Shown one piece after another: positions 43,509 through 53,962 of a DNA stretch of 64,000 nt (position 1 is its first letter; each line of letters starts with the position of its first letter). The stretch lies in NCBI RefSeq assembly GCF_038622445.1, contig NZ_CP152019.1:991501-1055500 (forward strand). Direction: 5' to 3'. A model generated the notes under the pieces. The model searched no databases. It was not told where the DNA came from and saw nothing but the letters and a program-made list of their open reading frames with translations. The position numbers and the translations under genes were made by a program. Source of the stretch: Sporosarcina sp. FSL K6-1522 (GTDB taxonomy: Bacteria > Bacillota > Bacilli > Bacillales_A > Planococcaceae).

Positions 43509-44942
43509 ATGATTACATTTTTTGTAGCAATTGCACTATTAGTTATCGGTTATTTTACGTATGGGAAATTCATTGAAAAGATTTTTGACCCTGCCGATGC
43601 TCGAAAAACACCTGCGTACGCCAACGCAGATGGTATCGACTATGTACCGATGAATAAACATAAAAACGCATTGATTCAGCTATTGAATATAGCGGGTACA
43701 GGTCCAATTTTTGGCCCGATTATGGGGGCGTTATTCGGTCCAGTCGCTTTTTTGTGGATTGTCTTTGGGGCGATTTTTGCCGGAGCTGTGCATGACTATT
43801 TAACAGGTATGATTTCTATACGTAATAAAGGGGCGCATATTCCAGAATTAGCGGGGAAATTCTTAGGTACTGTTTCGAAACATGTTGTAAACGTTTTCGC
43901 TTTATTACTTCTATTATTAGTCGGAACGGTGTTTGTCACGACGCCGGCATCGCTATTAGCGATATTGATGAATGGCAAAGTGGCGTTGTGGATCTTAATT
44001 ACGGTCATTTTTGTCTATTATTTCTTATCAACGATTCTGCCGATTGATAAAATTATTGGTCGATTGTATCCGTATTTCGGAGCAGTGCTCTTAATTGGGA
44101 CGGTTGGAGTTGGGGGCGCTTTACTGTTCTCAGATTATACGATTCCAGAATTGACGTTAACGAATATGCATCCAGATAATGTGCCGATTTTCCCGATTTT
44201 ATTCTTCACGATTACATGTGGTGCGTTATCTGGCTTCCATGCGACGCAGTCACCAATTATCTCTCGAACGGTAGAGAAAGAATCGCAAGGTCGTTATGTA
44301 TTTTACGGCATGATGATTACAGAAGCAGTCATTGCGATGATTTGGGCGGCGGCTGCTATGAGTATGTTGGATGGGCAAACGTTAAGTGAGTTTATCGCAA
44401 CGGGCACGCCTTCTTCGGTTGTCAATGAAGTATCGATGACATTGCTTGGGGCTATTGGTGGAACGATTGCTGTGTTAGGTGCTATTGTCCTGCCGATTAC
44501 ATCAGGAGATACGGCATTCCGTGCGGCGCGTTCAATCATTGCGGATTATTTGAAGATTGACCAGCACAAAGTTGCGAAACGTTTAATGATTGCCATCCCT
44601 TTATTTGCAGTATCGGCGTTGTTAACGCAAATTGACTTTAATATTTTATGGCGCTACTTCTCTTGGGCCAACCAAGCGACTGCGGCCATTGCTTTGTGGA
44701 TTGCGACGATGTATTTGTTTATCAAAGGTAAGAATTATATTGTATCGCTAGTACCGGCACTATTTATCACATATATGGTGTTTGTATATATCTTGAATGC
44801 GAAGATTGGTTTTAGCTTAGACTTGAAGCTGTCCTTCTATATCGGCATCGTCTTAACGGCTATTTTGACAGCAATGTTCTTTATGAAGGCGAAGCATAAT
44901 AAGGCGAATAACATTGAGACGGATATTGTAGTGGAAGAATAG
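43509..44942 (+). CDS. cstA: CstA-family carbon starvation/pyruvate carrier
   Basis: Polytopic membrane protein of 477 residues with about 13 helices. CstA motifs: VPMNKHKNALIQLLNIAGTGPIFGP, FAGAVHDYLTG, GFHATQSPIISR and LPITSGDTAFRAARSI. CstA and BtsT members carry pyruvate or peptides. Placement after a LytS/LytTR pair mirrors E. coli BtsSR-BtsT, so pyruvate uptake is the best guess. RBS AGGGGTG. Short form lacking the long C-terminal extension of E. coli CstA. Confidence 0.92.
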   Translation: MITFFVAIALLVIGYFTYGKFIEKIFDPADARKTPAYANADGIDYVPMNKHKNALIQLLNIAGTGPIFGPIMGALFGPVAFLWIVFGAIFAGAVHDYLTGMISIRNKGAHIPELAGKFLGTVSKHVVNVFALLLLLLVGTVFVTTPASLLAILMNGKVALWILITVIFVYYFLSTILPIDKIIGRLYPYFGAVLLIGTVGVGGALLFSDYTIPELTLTNMHPDNVPIFPILFFTITCGALSGFHATQSPIISRTVEKESQGRYVFYGMMITEAVIAMIWAAAAMSMLDGQTLSEFIATGTPSSVVNEVSMTLLGAIGGTIAVLGAIVLPITSGDTAFRAARSIIADYLKIDQHKVAKRLMIAIPLFAVSALLTQIDFNILWRYFSWANQATAAIALWIATMYLFIKGKNYIVSLVPALFITYMVFVYILNAKIGFSLDLKLSFYIGIVLTAILTAMFFMKAKHNKANNIETDIVVEE

Positions 44943-44947
44943 AGATG

Positions 44948-44986
44948 AAAAGGTGAGACACGTGTACAAATCGTGTCTCACCTTTT
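44948..44986. terminator. Terminator between cstA and chemoreceptor gene
   Basis: 15-bp stem AAAAGGTGAGACACG/CGTGTCTCACCTTTT, T6; works for both convergent genes. Confidence 0.9.
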
Positions 44987-44990
44987 TTAT

Positions 44991-47114
44991 TTACACTTTG
45001 AATTGATTTAATGCAGTCGTGAGTTCTTCGGCTAACGATTTCAATGTTGCCGAGCTCGTTGCAATTTCTTCCATAGAGGCGAGTTGCTGTTCAGAAGCAG
45101 CTGCGACTTGATGGGTTTGTTCGAATGCTGTTTCCGCATTGTTGGCCATGTCTTCAGCGGTTGCTGCAATTTCCTCCGAGCCTGCCGACATTTCTTCGGC
45201 TACAGCAGATAATTCCACAGCCTCTTTGACGATTAGCTCGACAGATGTAAGGATTTGTTTGAAGGCAGATTGTACTTCTTGCATACGTTTAATACCTTCA
45301 TTGACGCCGTCGTCATTTTTCTCCATCGAGTGGACGGCTGTTGCTGTGTCGGTCTGAATGGTGCCAATTAGCTGTTGGATATCAGCGGCGGAACCGTTTG
45401 TTTCGTCTGCTAATTTCCGTACTTCATCTGCAACGACGGCAAATCCTTTTCCAGCTTCGCCAGCTCGTGCGGCTTCAATTGCGGCATTCAATGCCAATAG
45501 ATTCGTTTGCTCGGAAATGGCCGTGATAACTGAAACAATATCTTGAATTTTATTGGCTTCTGTTTCTAATTTCTCAATGACTGATTTCGTTTCGTTTGTT
45601 CCTTTATGAATCGTATCCATTTGTTGAACTGCGTTTTGAACAACGATTTGTCCTTGGTTGGCTTGCTCAATCATCTGGTTCGTTGTATCCGATACAATTG
45701 TTGCGGTATGCGCAACGGCTTGCACGCCTTGTGCCATATCGTTCATTGCTTTTGCACTTTCTTCTGCGCTGCGCATTTGGACTTCGGCTGATTGTGCAAC
45801 CGTTTCAATGGACGAAGTAACTTCATTGGCAGCTTGGGTAGATTCATGTGTTTGAATATCTACAGTACTAGCTGACTGCTCAACAAGTTGCGCACTATCT
45901 TGCACTTTACTGATTAAATTGCGCATGCTGTCACTAATCGATGCAAAAATCCCGGCAAGGTCGCCTAATTCATCTTTACGATTTAAATAGCGCTTTGAAA
46001 TGGTTTGTGTAAAGTCACCTTGTTGCATAACTTGTCCATAGCCCACAGTGGCACGAAGCACTTGTGTGATATTTCTTGTCACAAAATAGATGATGATGGC
46101 AAGGAGGGTGACGATGACGATACTACTAATCAGAATTTTAGTTGTGATAGCTGTCGCTTCTTTCTTTACCTCATCAAGGGGGGCGACTAAAAGAGCACTC
46201 CAAGGTGTTTGAATACCTTCGACGTGGACAGGGGAAAATAAGCGATAGACATCTTTCTTGGAGATTTCAGAAAATCCTTCAATTCTTGTTTGTTGTCCTT
46301 GTTGGATAGCAGCCCTTGTCTCGTCAGCGTTAGGCATCCCTTGCATCGCTATACTGTCAAAATAATTTTCGCCAATCAAGTCACTCTCCTGGTGAGAAAT
46401 AATTGTTCCATCATTTGACAGTAAACCTGCAAAGCCCGTATCGTAAAACGCAAATTGGCTGACCAGTTCATTCAATGTGCCTAATTCCATGTCGACCGCG
46501 ACGAGTCCAACAGCCTTGCCGTTTACAAGAACAGGAACGACGATGGAGGTGATGAAGACGTCTTGGTTATTGATTTCATACATAAAGGGTTCCCAAAGGG
46601 CATTCTCACTTGAATCGAGTACAGCTTGTAAATCTGCCCATAGCGCACTCGGTTCTGCATAATCCGTGACGGGCTCCACAACGAACTCGCCGTTCGCTTC
46701 TTTTGCCCAAATCGGGATGAAACGTCCTGTCTCATCGTGACCAGGTGTGTTGGCGTATTCTGCATCTTGTCCGTCAAATGCATTGGGTTCCCAAAACATC
46801 CAAGAGGCGAGAACGTTCGGGTTATTTGTGAGGAGTTGTTGCACCATGATGTTGGCATCATCACGTGATAGAGTGGAGTCATTTTCCAGTAGTGCTCCAA
46901 ATGATTGCGATAAAGCTTGGAGTGCAGCAACACTTTGTTCTAATTCAAGTCCTAGTTCTTCGGCGAGCAATTCGCCATGTGTTCCAAAGCTTGCTTCAGC
47001 TTCTTTGGTGGTCATCTTGTGGACTGTAAGTGAGGTGTATGTACCTAGACCAATGAAGAAGAGAATGGTTGGTACTAAAATGAAGGCTAACATCTTGGTT
47101 TGAAGTTTTCTCAT
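44991..47114 (-). CDS. Methyl-accepting chemotaxis protein with dCache domain
   Basis: 707-residue membrane chemoreceptor: N-terminal helix (about 8-30), extracellular dCache domain (about 35-300; [35 protein letters not shown]), second helix (about 325-345), HAMP (about 346-400) and a long signalling coiled coil with the hairpin tip [19 protein letters not shown]. The Cache [11 protein letters not shown] pattern is common in ligand pockets for amino or organic acids; ligand unknown. Confidence 0.95.
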   Translation of the reverse strand: MRKLQTKMLAFILVPTILFFIGLGTYTSLTVHKMTTKEAEASFGTHGELLAEELGLELEQSVAALQALSQSFGALLENDSTLSRDDANIMVQQLLTNNPNVLASWMFWEPNAFDGQDAEYANTPGHDETGRFIPIWAKEANGEFVVEPVTDYAEPSALWADLQAVLDSSENALWEPFMYEINNQDVFITSIVVPVLVNGKAVGLVAVDMELGTLNELVSQFAFYDTGFAGLLSNDGTIISHQESDLIGENYFDSIAMQGMPNADETRAAIQQGQQTRIEGFSEISKKDVYRLFSPVHVEGIQTPWSALLVAPLDEVKKEATAITTKILISSIVIVTLLAIIIYFVTRNITQVLRATVGYGQVMQQGDFTQTISKRYLNRKDELGDLAGIFASISDSMRNLISKVQDSAQLVEQSASTVDIQTHESTQAANEVTSSIETVAQSAEVQMRSAEESAKAMNDMAQGVQAVAHTATIVSDTTNQMIEQANQGQIVVQNAVQQMDTIHKGTNETKSVIEKLETEANKIQDIVSVITAISEQTNLLALNAAIEAARAGEAGKGFAVVADEVRKLADETNGSAADIQQLIGTIQTDTATAVHSMEKNDDGVNEGIKRMQEVQSAFKQILTSVELIVKEAVELSAVAEEMSAGSEEIAATAEDMANNAETAFEQTHQVAAASEQQLASMEEIATSSATLKSLAEELTTALNQFKV

Positions 47115-47295
47115 AGTTCTTTTCTCCTTTGCATATCTATTCGCCCTACTATTACTTATCGGTGATTTATGGCGGTATGTTAGGGTTTTATGGATTAATA
47201 TTAATATAGTAACTACTCTCCGGATTGGTTATATAGTCCCGTTATTTGGTGTAGAAGGGCAATCGTTTTATAATGAAGAAAAAGGAGCGATGAGT

Positions 47296-47709
47296 ATGGA
47301 AACACGTATTGTAGAAGTAGAGACATTCAAGGTGAAGGGCTATGCGATGAAGGGGCCAGTAGCTGAAATTCCGGGTCTCTGGGATGGATTGAATACAGAA
47401 ATTGCGAACAGGGGAATTGTTGCAGAAGAATCCTTTGGGCTTTGTTTAGCGATGGAAGGGCAAGAGATATACTATCTTGCGGGCGTTGAGGCAGATCTTG
47501 CTGAAGCATTTCCAGAAGAAGCGATTGTGCCAGCTGGCAAGTTCATCGTTGCGTTAGCAGAGGGTGGAGTTTCTGCGATTCCAACAACGTTTAATGCGCT
47601 AATGGCGATGGATAGTGTGAAGATGCGCCATAGTTTTAGTTTTGAGCGCTATATTCATCCGGCAGGTTCGAATGGGTATGATATTGAGGTTTGGTTGCCG
47701 ATTGAGTGA
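47296..47709 (+). CDS. GyrI-like/effector-binding domain protein
   Basis: 137-residue stand-alone GyrI-like (SHS2-type) ligand-binding domain: a VEVETFKVKGYAMKGP first strand, LCLAMEGQEIYYLAGVE, VPAGKFIVAL and the closing YDIEVWLPIE. Such domains bind amphipathic small molecules, usually fused to AraC/MerR regulators; here it precedes a separate MerR gene. ATG 47296 is 8 nt after AAAGGAG. Confidence 0.85.
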   Translation: METRIVEVETFKVKGYAMKGPVAEIPGLWDGLNTEIANRGIVAEESFGLCLAMEGQEIYYLAGVEADLAEAFPEEAIVPAGKFIVALAEGGVSAIPTTFNALMAMDSVKMRHSFSFERYIHPAGSNGYDIEVWLPIE

Positions 47710-47736
47710 AATGAAGTATAGAATTCTTTCTCCATG

Positions 47737-47767
47737 TTGACTCTCACGTTACGTCATACTCTATAGT
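47737..47767 (+). promoter_or_regulatory. MerR-type promoter with 19-bp spacer
   Basis: TTGACT and TATAGT separated by 19 bases with an imperfect dyad CTCACGTTACGTCAT in the spacer, the arrangement MerR activators untwist. Autoregulation of the next gene is likely. Confidence 0.7.
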
Positions 47768-47792
47768 TATTTGTGAAGGGAGGCCATGAGCG

Positions 47793-48539
47793 ATGAAAGT
47801 AAAAGAAGTAGCACAGTTAACAGGTGTCAGTGTGCGCACACTCCATCATTATGATGACATTGGATTGCTAACGCCGAATGATTTGACGGAGGCGGGATAC
47901 CGGATTTATTCTGATGATAATTTGGCAACGTTGCAGCAGATTTTGTTCTTTCGTGAACTGGGCTTCTCTTTGAAGAAGATTAAAGAGTTGCTAGAGAGCC
48001 CATCATTTGATCGGCAAGAAGCTTTTGCAATGCAGCGCGACATGCTGATGGAGAAGCGCAAGCAGCTCGATAGGATGATTGAAACGATTGAGAAAACAAT
48101 CCAACATGGAAAAGGGGAATTAGTGATGACGAACGAAGAGAAATTTAAAGGATTTGATTTTAGTTCGAATCCATATGAGCAAGAAGCGAGAGCGCGTTGG
48201 GGCGACAAGGCGGTAGAGGAGTCAAACAAGAAGGCAGCTCAATTTGGCCCTGTGTTAGGCGAGGAAATGAATCGTATTTACTTCAAATTGGCGGACATTC
48301 GGCATTTGGATCCAGCTTCCGAGGAAGCGCAAGCGGGGATTGGTGAGTGGTTTGTGTTTTTGAATAAGATGGGTGATTATTCGTTGGAGGCGTTTGCTGG
48401 GCTTGGGCAGATGTATGTGGCGGATGAGCGGTTTAAGAAGAATATTGATCAGTTTGGGGAGGGATTGGCGGAGTTTATGTGTGGGGCTATGGGGGTGTAT
48501 AGTAGGAGTGGAAAGTGTTATCCAATCGATAAAAAATAG
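47793..48539 (+). CDS. MerR-family activator with TipAS domain
   Basis: 248 residues: MerR winged helix (KVKEVAQLTGVSVRTLHHYDDIGLL), dimerisation coiled coil (about 80-115) and a TipAS antibiotic-recognition domain (about 130-248; GFDFSSNPYEQEARARWG, YVADERFKKNIDQFGEGLAEFM). B. subtilis Mta and Streptomyces TipAL have this plan and activate multidrug genes. GGGAGG 9 nt before the ATG. Target beyond its own promoter unknown. Confidence 0.92.
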   Translation: MKVKEVAQLTGVSVRTLHHYDDIGLLTPNDLTEAGYRIYSDDNLATLQQILFFRELGFSLKKIKELLESPSFDRQEAFAMQRDMLMEKRKQLDRMIETIEKTIQHGKGELVMTNEEKFKGFDFSSNPYEQEARARWGDKAVEESNKKAAQFGPVLGEEMNRIYFKLADIRHLDPASEEAQAGIGEWFVFLNKMGDYSLEAFAGLGQMYVADERFKKNIDQFGEGLAEFMCGAMGVYSRSGKCYPIDKK

Positions 48540-48607
48540 TTTAGGTTAATAAACATAAGGAAGCACCGAAAGAATCCTTTAATACGATTATTTTAAAGCA
48601 TACTAGT

Positions 48608-48647
48608 AACATAGAACCTTTGCGGAATTCCGCGAAGGTTCTATGTT
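48608..48647. terminator. Long hairpin after MerR gene
   Basis: AACATAGAACCTTTGCGGAA pairs with its downstream partner ending TTCTATGTT (one G-T); little T run. The remaining gap to cas3 (48648-48845) holds no gene; a weak promoter (TTGGTT, TAGTAT) may drive cas. Confidence 0.6.
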
Positions 48648-48845
48648 TATTGTGTATAGACTAATTACTATGTTGATTAAAAATAACAAAAGTAGATTAG
48701 GCCAAGTGTGAAGAGTATTCATCCCCAAACTAAGTATCGATGGGGCAAGCAGGGGTTACTTTCTCTTAATTCTGACTACTACGTGTATTTGGTTAGGTCT
48801 TTTGGTACTATGGTAGTATAGCTAATTTAAAAAGGGGGCGTGTCC

Positions 48846-51275
48846 ATGATAGCCCATATGAGAAAGTCTGATTTTAAAATACAAACAGTTCAAGGACATC
48901 TAATATCGGTGTCATCCCTTGCAAAAGAATACGGAAAAAAAGCAGGCTTTGCGGCAATGGCCGAGCTTTCCGGTTTCTTACATGATATGGGGAAAAATAC
49001 GAAGGCTTTCAGTACTTATATTAAGAATGCTGTTAAAGAAATGGGAGAACCTTTAGAAAGAATTGACCATTCAACTGCTGGGGCGAAGTATTTATACGAA
49101 GCTTATTATGTAGATGAGCCAAAAACGCAAGAGGAAGCCATTTCTAATATGGTCGTTGAAATTGTTGGAATGGTTATTTTATCACATCACTCGGGTTTAC
49201 AAAATTTTATCCAAACGGATGGAAGTCAATCCGATTTTTTTAGAAGAGTGTGTAAGGAAGACCTTCCTTATTATGAAGAAGTACAGGAAGAGTTCTTGGG
49301 GATATTAAGTAATAAGGAAAAGGTAGAAGAACTTTTCAAAGCTGCAAACGAAGAAATAAAAGCGCTTTTTCCGAAGCTGCAACAACTTCTACAGAAACAT
49401 CCAGATGGTGAAAATTCCAATTTCATATTTTTTAGCTTAGTAATGAAATATATTTTTAGTTGCTTGATTGACGCAGATCGAACAGATTCTCGTAGATTTG
49501 ATGAGGATGATACGACGGAGTTACATCAATCGAACCAAGCATTCTTTAAAGAAAGTTATAACCATTTAATGGATCAAGTGAAAAAGTGGGCAGCAAGTCC
49601 AGACGCAACGAAACCAATTAATAAGCTACGTGCTGAGATGTCAGAACGTTGCGATCTTTTGGCGGAAGAACCTTCTTCTATTTATCAATTGTCAATTCCG
49701 ACAGGTGGTGGGAAAACACTTGCAAGTTTGCGATATGCACTAAAGCATGCAGAGTTAGCAGGGAAAGATCGAATTATTTATGTAGTTCCGTATACAACGA
49801 TATTGGAGCAAAATGCGGATGCGGTTCGGAAGACGATTAAAAATAAAGAGCAAGTATTAGAGCATCACTCAAATGTGATTGACGATGTGGAAAGTGAAGA
49901 GGATCCTGACTTTTACAGCAAGCCACATCAAAAAAGAATGCAGCTTGCCAGAGACAATTGGGATCATCCGATTATTTTCACGACAATGGTCCAATTTTTG
50001 GATACATTCTATGCGAAAGGAACGCGTAAGTCACGTAGACTACATAATCTTACCAATGCGATTGTAATCTTTGATGAAGTACAATCCGTTCCTGTCAAAC
50101 ATATCCCTTTATTCAATAATGCCGTGAACTTTTTACATCACTTTGGAAAGAGCAGTATTATTCTTTGTACAGCTACTCAACCTTCGCTTACAAAAACGTC
50201 TTATCCACTAATGATGGACAAGGGTACTGAGATGGTGAAGGACTTATCTGATGTGGTGAAAGCATTTGAACGCGTCACATTCGAAAGTAAAGTAGAAAAA
50301 GAGGGCTGGGATGCTGAGGAAATTAGTGATTTTGCAGTTGAAGAGCTAGAAGATAAACAGTCGATTCTTATTATCTTAAATACAAAAAAAGCAGTATTAA
50401 ATGTATACCAACAATTGAAGGAAACACCAGATTGTTTGGTCTACCATTTAAGTACATCGATGTGCCCACAACATCGAAAAGATATTTTAAAAGAAGTGAT
50501 AGAAAAGCTTGAAGAAAAGAAAGAAAAAGTGATTTGTATCAGTACCCAATTGATAGAAGCTGGCGTAGATATTAGCTTTGAATGTGTTATCCGTTCACTT
50601 GCAGGATTAGATTCCATTGCACAAGCAGCGGGTCGGTGTAATCGACATGCCGAAAGTGAAAAAGGTATCGTCTATATCATACGTGCCAAAGATGAAGCAC
50701 TATCAAAACTACCAGAGATTGCACTTGGCCAAGAAGTGACTGAAGAGGACGTTTTAAGTCGTAGTGAACTAGCCACAGATTTGCTAAGTCCGGCGGCAAT
50801 TCAAACGTATTTTGATTTTTATTTAAGCAAGGCAGGACGAAGGATTAAAATGACAGATTCAAAACTAAATGTGGAACTGATCGAGCTGTTGAATCATAGT
50901 CAAAAGTATATTGCAGCAATTCCAAGCAATCATCAACCAACATTAATGACTTCGATGTACAAAACGTTGGAATCTCATTTTGAAGTGATTGAGGCGCCAA
51001 CTACAGCAATCTTGGTTCCATATGGAGAAGGTGAAGAGTTAATTAGTAATCTAAATGAGGACATTCATGATTATGAAAAGCTCAATGAATATTTGAAAAA
51101 GGCACAGCAATTTAGTGTGAATGTATATCGCCATACATTGCAAAATTTAGCGGCGGAAGGATTAATCGTATCCCTCTTTAATGATTCAATCTATGCTTTG
51201 AAGGATGGGGGTTACCATGAAGAGTATGGTTTAGAAGCAGAAGGCGAAGGGAAGTTGAGTAGTTCAATTTTTTGA
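48846..51275 (+). CDS. cas3: Cas3 helicase-nuclease, type I-C
   Basis: Effector recruited by Cascade to unwind and degrade target DNA. N-terminal HD nuclease (about residues 1-240: QGHLISVSSLAK, FLHDMGKNTKAF, DHSTAG, SHHSGLQ) fused to a superfamily 2 helicase: Walker A IPTGGGKT, motif II DEVQ, motif III CTATQPSL, motif VI QAAGRCNRH. 809 residues. ATG 48846 is 8 nt after AAAAGGGGG; the GTG at 48840 is too close. First gene of the cas operon; cas5 follows after 15 bases. Confidence 0.96.
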   Translation: MIAHMRKSDFKIQTVQGHLISVSSLAKEYGKKAGFAAMAELSGFLHDMGKNTKAFSTYIKNAVKEMGEPLERIDHSTAGAKYLYEAYYVDEPKTQEEAISNMVVEIVGMVILSHHSGLQNFIQTDGSQSDFFRRVCKEDLPYYEEVQEEFLGILSNKEKVEELFKAANEEIKALFPKLQQLLQKHPDGENSNFIFFSLVMKYIFSCLIDADRTDSRRFDEDDTTELHQSNQAFFKESYNHLMDQVKKWAASPDATKPINKLRAEMSERCDLLAEEPSSIYQLSIPTGGGKTLASLRYALKHAELAGKDRIIYVVPYTTILEQNADAVRKTIKNKEQVLEHHSNVIDDVESEEDPDFYSKPHQKRMQLARDNWDHPIIFTTMVQFLDTFYAKGTRKSRRLHNLTNAIVIFDEVQSVPVKHIPLFNNAVNFLHHFGKSSIILCTATQPSLTKTSYPLMMDKGTEMVKDLSDVVKAFERVTFESKVEKEGWDAEEISDFAVEELEDKQSILIILNTKKAVLNVYQQLKETPDCLVYHLSTSMCPQHRKDILKEVIEKLEEKKEKVICISTQLIEAGVDISFECVIRSLAGLDSIAQAAGRCNRHAESEKGIVYIIRAKDEALSKLPEIALGQEVTEEDVLSRSELATDLLSPAAIQTYFDFYLSKAGRRIKMTDSKLNVELIELLNHSQKYIAAIPSNHQPTLMTSMYKTLESHFEVIEAPTTAILVPYGEGEELISNLNEDIHDYEKLNEYLKKAQQFSVNVYRHTLQNLAAEGLIVSLFNDSIYALKDGGYHEEYGLEAEGEGKLSSSIF

Positions 51276-51290
51276 AGGAGTTGAGAGGCT

Positions 51291-52019
51291 ATGAGAAATC
51301 AGATTGAATTTATTGTACATGGTAAATATGGTCTATTTACAGATCCGATTACTAAAATTGGTGGGGAAAAGTTTACCTATCAAATCCCAACCTACCAGGC
51401 GTTAAAAGGAATTGTTGAATCTATTTACTGGAAACCAACTCTTATTTGGTATATCGATGAAGTTAGAGTAATGAATGCTATTCAAACGGAAGTAAAGGGC
51501 TTACGTCCAACAAAGCATCATAGTTCAGCAAATGAACTTGCCTATTACACGTACTTACGAAATCCAGTATATCAAGTGCGTGCTCATTTCGAGTTTAATG
51601 AACATCGTGAAGATCTTGCTTATGATCGAAACGAACATAAGCATCATAATATTGCGAAGCGTTCAGTGGACCGCGGAGGACGCCGAGATATTTATCTTGG
51701 AAGTCGAGAATGCCAAGGTTATGTAGAAGCTTGCAAGTTTGATAGTGGAGACGGCTTTTATGATGATTATGGAGAAATTAGTTTTGGTCCAATGTTTCAT
51801 GGATTTAACTACCCGGATGAGACTGGGAAAAATGAATTAGAAGCAAGAATTTGGACACCTGTTATGAAGAATGGAATTATCCAATTTGACCGACCAGAAG
51901 AGTGTACGCTCGTTCGTCCAATTAAGGAAAAAGAAGCAAAAGTCTTTGTTTCGGGTGAGAACTTCAAATTTGTGGAAGAGGAGTATATCGAGATATTTCC
52001 AGAGGAGGTGAAGGAATGA
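51291..52019 (+). CDS. cas5c: Cas5c (Cas5d) pre-crRNA endonuclease
   Basis: In type I-C this subunit replaces Cas6: it cuts pre-crRNA within the repeat and then caps the crRNA 5' handle in Cascade. RAMP fold with [20 protein letters not shown] at the N-terminus. Tyr46 and the Lys117-His118 pair in NEHKHHN correspond to the catalytic Tyr/Lys/His reported for Bacillus halodurans Cas5d. 242 residues; AAGGAG before the ATG. Overlaps cas8c by 4 bases. Confidence 0.95.
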   Translation: MRNQIEFIVHGKYGLFTDPITKIGGEKFTYQIPTYQALKGIVESIYWKPTLIWYIDEVRVMNAIQTEVKGLRPTKHHSSANELAYYTYLRNPVYQVRAHFEFNEHREDLAYDRNEHKHHNIAKRSVDRGGRRDIYLGSRECQGYVEACKFDSGDGFYDDYGEISFGPMFHGFNYPDETGKNELEARIWTPVMKNGIIQFDRPEECTLVRPIKEKEAKVFVSGENFKFVEEEYIEIFPEEVKE

Positions 52020-53962
52020 GTTGGATGAAGCGATTATATGAAGTCTATGAAAGTAATAGTGGAGAAGTTGGCGACTTTAAATCGCGTGGAGAAGGTCAAA
52101 GTTTTACTTTATTGCCAGTCTCCCACGTTACACAAAGTGCCCAAATTGAAGTGACACTGGATCGTGAAGGGAATTTCTTTAAAGCGAAGGTTTTGCCAAA
52201 AGACGAGGCACGCACAATCGTATCAGCAACATTAGATTCCGCGAACCGTGCTGGATCAAAAGTAGCTGCTCATTTTCTCCATGATAAATTATTCTATGTT
52301 GCAGGAGATTATTTGAAGTATGGAGGAGAAGAGAAACGTTCTGATAATTATCCCCAATACATTCAACAAATGAAGGAATGGGCTACGAATGAATCTACTC
52401 ATCGGAAGGTAGAACTTATATATAATTACGTGAAAAAAGGTACGGTAATTGAGGATCTTGTTGCCGAAAAAGTACTATTTGTAGATGAGCATGACAAACT
52501 GATTGAAAAATGGACAAGACAAGATGATGAAAAGTATGGGATTGAAAAACCGGATATTTACAAAGTGGTGACAGGAGATAGTAGTGAGGCACTTGTTCGC
52601 TTTACAATTTTAAGTGCGGAACCAACCGATCCTGTTGTCTGGGAAGACAAGGAATTATTTAAGATATTTCAACAATACCTCGCAGATAAAATGGAGGAAG
52701 AGGTTGACGTTGGACTTTGTTATGCGACTGGGGAAATTCTTCCTTTAACAGATCGTCACGGCTCACGTTTGAGAAATGCGGGAGATATGTCAAAGCTAGT
52801 TTCATCAAATGATAAACAGGGATTTACATATCGTGGTCGTTTTGACGACCCTAATCAGGCTGTGCAAATTGGTTATGATGTTTCTCAAAAAGCGCATAAT
52901 GCACTACGATGGCTCATTCAGCGCCAAGGTTATCGTTCAGATACAAGAAATTTCATCACATTTGGTGTTGAAAAAACGATAGATATACAACCATTTCACG
53001 GGACATTTGATTTGCATGGCTTTATGGCTGGAACAGGGATGGTAAAAGAAGCAAAAGATCATACCGGTCTTGTTATTGCAGAACAGGTCCAACTAGCACT
53101 TAAAGGAATGAAACATAATTTTAAAATCGACGGGATCAAGCATATTATCGTGATGGCTGTTGATGCTGCAACAACCGGAAGATTGGCTATCGTTTATTAT
53201 CAAGAATTGGATAGTAGTCTGTTTTTAGATCGGCTATCACATTGGCATGATACGTGTAAATGGCATCAAAGTTACTATGACCATGTTGATAAGAAGGTAG
53301 TAAGTTATGAAGGTACACCTTCGACTTATCATATTGTTGAAGCAGTTTATGGAGAACGTGCGGATGACAAAGTGAAAAAGGAACTCTATACTCGTTTACT
53401 TCCTTGTATTGTTGATCGTGCTGTAATCCCGAAAGATATTGTCATGACAATTTTTAATCGAGTTAAAAATCCAATGAGTTTTAATGGTGATTTAGCGAGT
53501 CCGGCAGGTGAATGGCAACGTACACTTGGCATCGCTTGTGCACTCATTCGAAAGCAATATGAAAAGGAGGAAATCAACATGGCGTTAGATCTTGAAAATA
53601 AATCACGAGACTATCTGTTTGGTCGTTTACTTGGCGTTGCGGAAGTGCTAGAACGTAATGAGTTAAATCGACGTGGAGAAAAACGTGCAACCAATGCAAT
53701 GCGCTATTTAAATGCATTTTCACAACATCCCGCTCGTGTTTGGCAGACAATTCGTAGGCAACTCCATCCTTATCAGGTTCGTCAGGGGGAGATGGTCTGG
53801 TTTTATAATAAATTAATACGAGAAATTGAAGATAATATTAAGCTTGAGGATATGAACAACGATGCTTTAGGTCCAAAGTTCTTGCTTGGCTATAGTAGTC
53901 AAATAGAAAGTCTATATACAAAAAAAGACGAGAAAAAGGAGAATGAAAATGTCGCCAATTAA
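52016..53962 (+). CDS. cas8c: Cas8c, large subunit of type I-C Cascade
   Basis: Recognises the PAM and stabilises the R-loop. 648 residues of Csd1 type, with [20 protein letters not shown] and [18 protein letters not shown]; the C-terminal about 127 residues are helical and correspond to the small subunit. Starts within the cas5 stop (ATGA overlap). Its 3' end overlaps cas7. An internal ribosome binding site lies near its 3' end (see Cas11c). Confidence 0.94.
   Translation: MSWMKRLYEVYESNSGEVGDFKSRGEGQSFTLLPVSHVTQSAQIEVTLDREGNFFKAKVLPKDEARTIVSATLDSANRAGSKVAAHFLHDKLFYVAGDYLKYGGEEKRSDNYPQYIQQMKEWATNESTHRKVELIYNYVKKGTVIEDLVAEKVLFVDEHDKLIEKWTRQDDEKYGIEKPDIYKVVTGDSSEALVRFTILSAEPTDPVVWEDKELFKIFQQYLADKMEEEVDVGLCYATGEILPLTDRHGSRLRNAGDMSKLVSSNDKQGFTYRGRFDDPNQAVQIGYDVSQKAHNALRWLIQRQGYRSDTRNFITFGVEKTIDIQPFHGTFDLHGFMAGTGMVKEAKDHTGLVIAEQVQLALKGMKHNFKIDGIKHIIVMAVDAATTGRLAIVYYQELDSSLFLDRLSHWHDTCKWHQSYYDHVDKKVVSYEGTPSTYHIVEAVYGERADDKVKKELYTRLLPCIVDRAVIPKDIVMTIFNRVKNPMSFNGDLASPAGEWQRTLGIACALIRKQYEKEEINMALDLENKSRDYLFGRLLGVAEVLERNELNRRGEKRATNAMRYLNAFSQHPARVWQTIRRQLHPYQVRQGEMVWFYNKLIREIEDNIKLEDMNNDALGPKFLLGYSSQIESLYTKKDEKKENENVAN
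53579..53962 (+). CDS. cas11c: Cas11c small subunit, internal start within cas8c
   Basis: AAAAGGAGG at 53562-53570, an 8-base gap and ATG 53579 in frame with cas8c give a 127-residue helical protein starting [17 protein letters not shown]. In studied type I-C systems Cas11 is made from such an internal site and lines Cascade. The ribosome binding site is as strong as any in the operon, which a purely intragenic sequence would not need. Expression is inferred. Confidence 0.8.
   Translation: MALDLENKSRDYLFGRLLGVAEVLERNELNRRGEKRATNAMRYLNAFSQHPARVWQTIRRQLHPYQVRQGEMVWFYNKLIREIEDNIKLEDMNNDALGPKFLLGYSSQIESLYTKKDEKKENENVAN

Noticed and set aside
48649..48845. Firm promoter for the cas operon
   Set aside because: Only a poor match (TTGGTT-N19-TAGTAT) is present; not strong enough to annotate.
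48840..51275. GTG start for cas3 at 48840
   Set aside because: It lies one base after the Shine-Dalgarno run; the ATG at 48846 has normal spacing.
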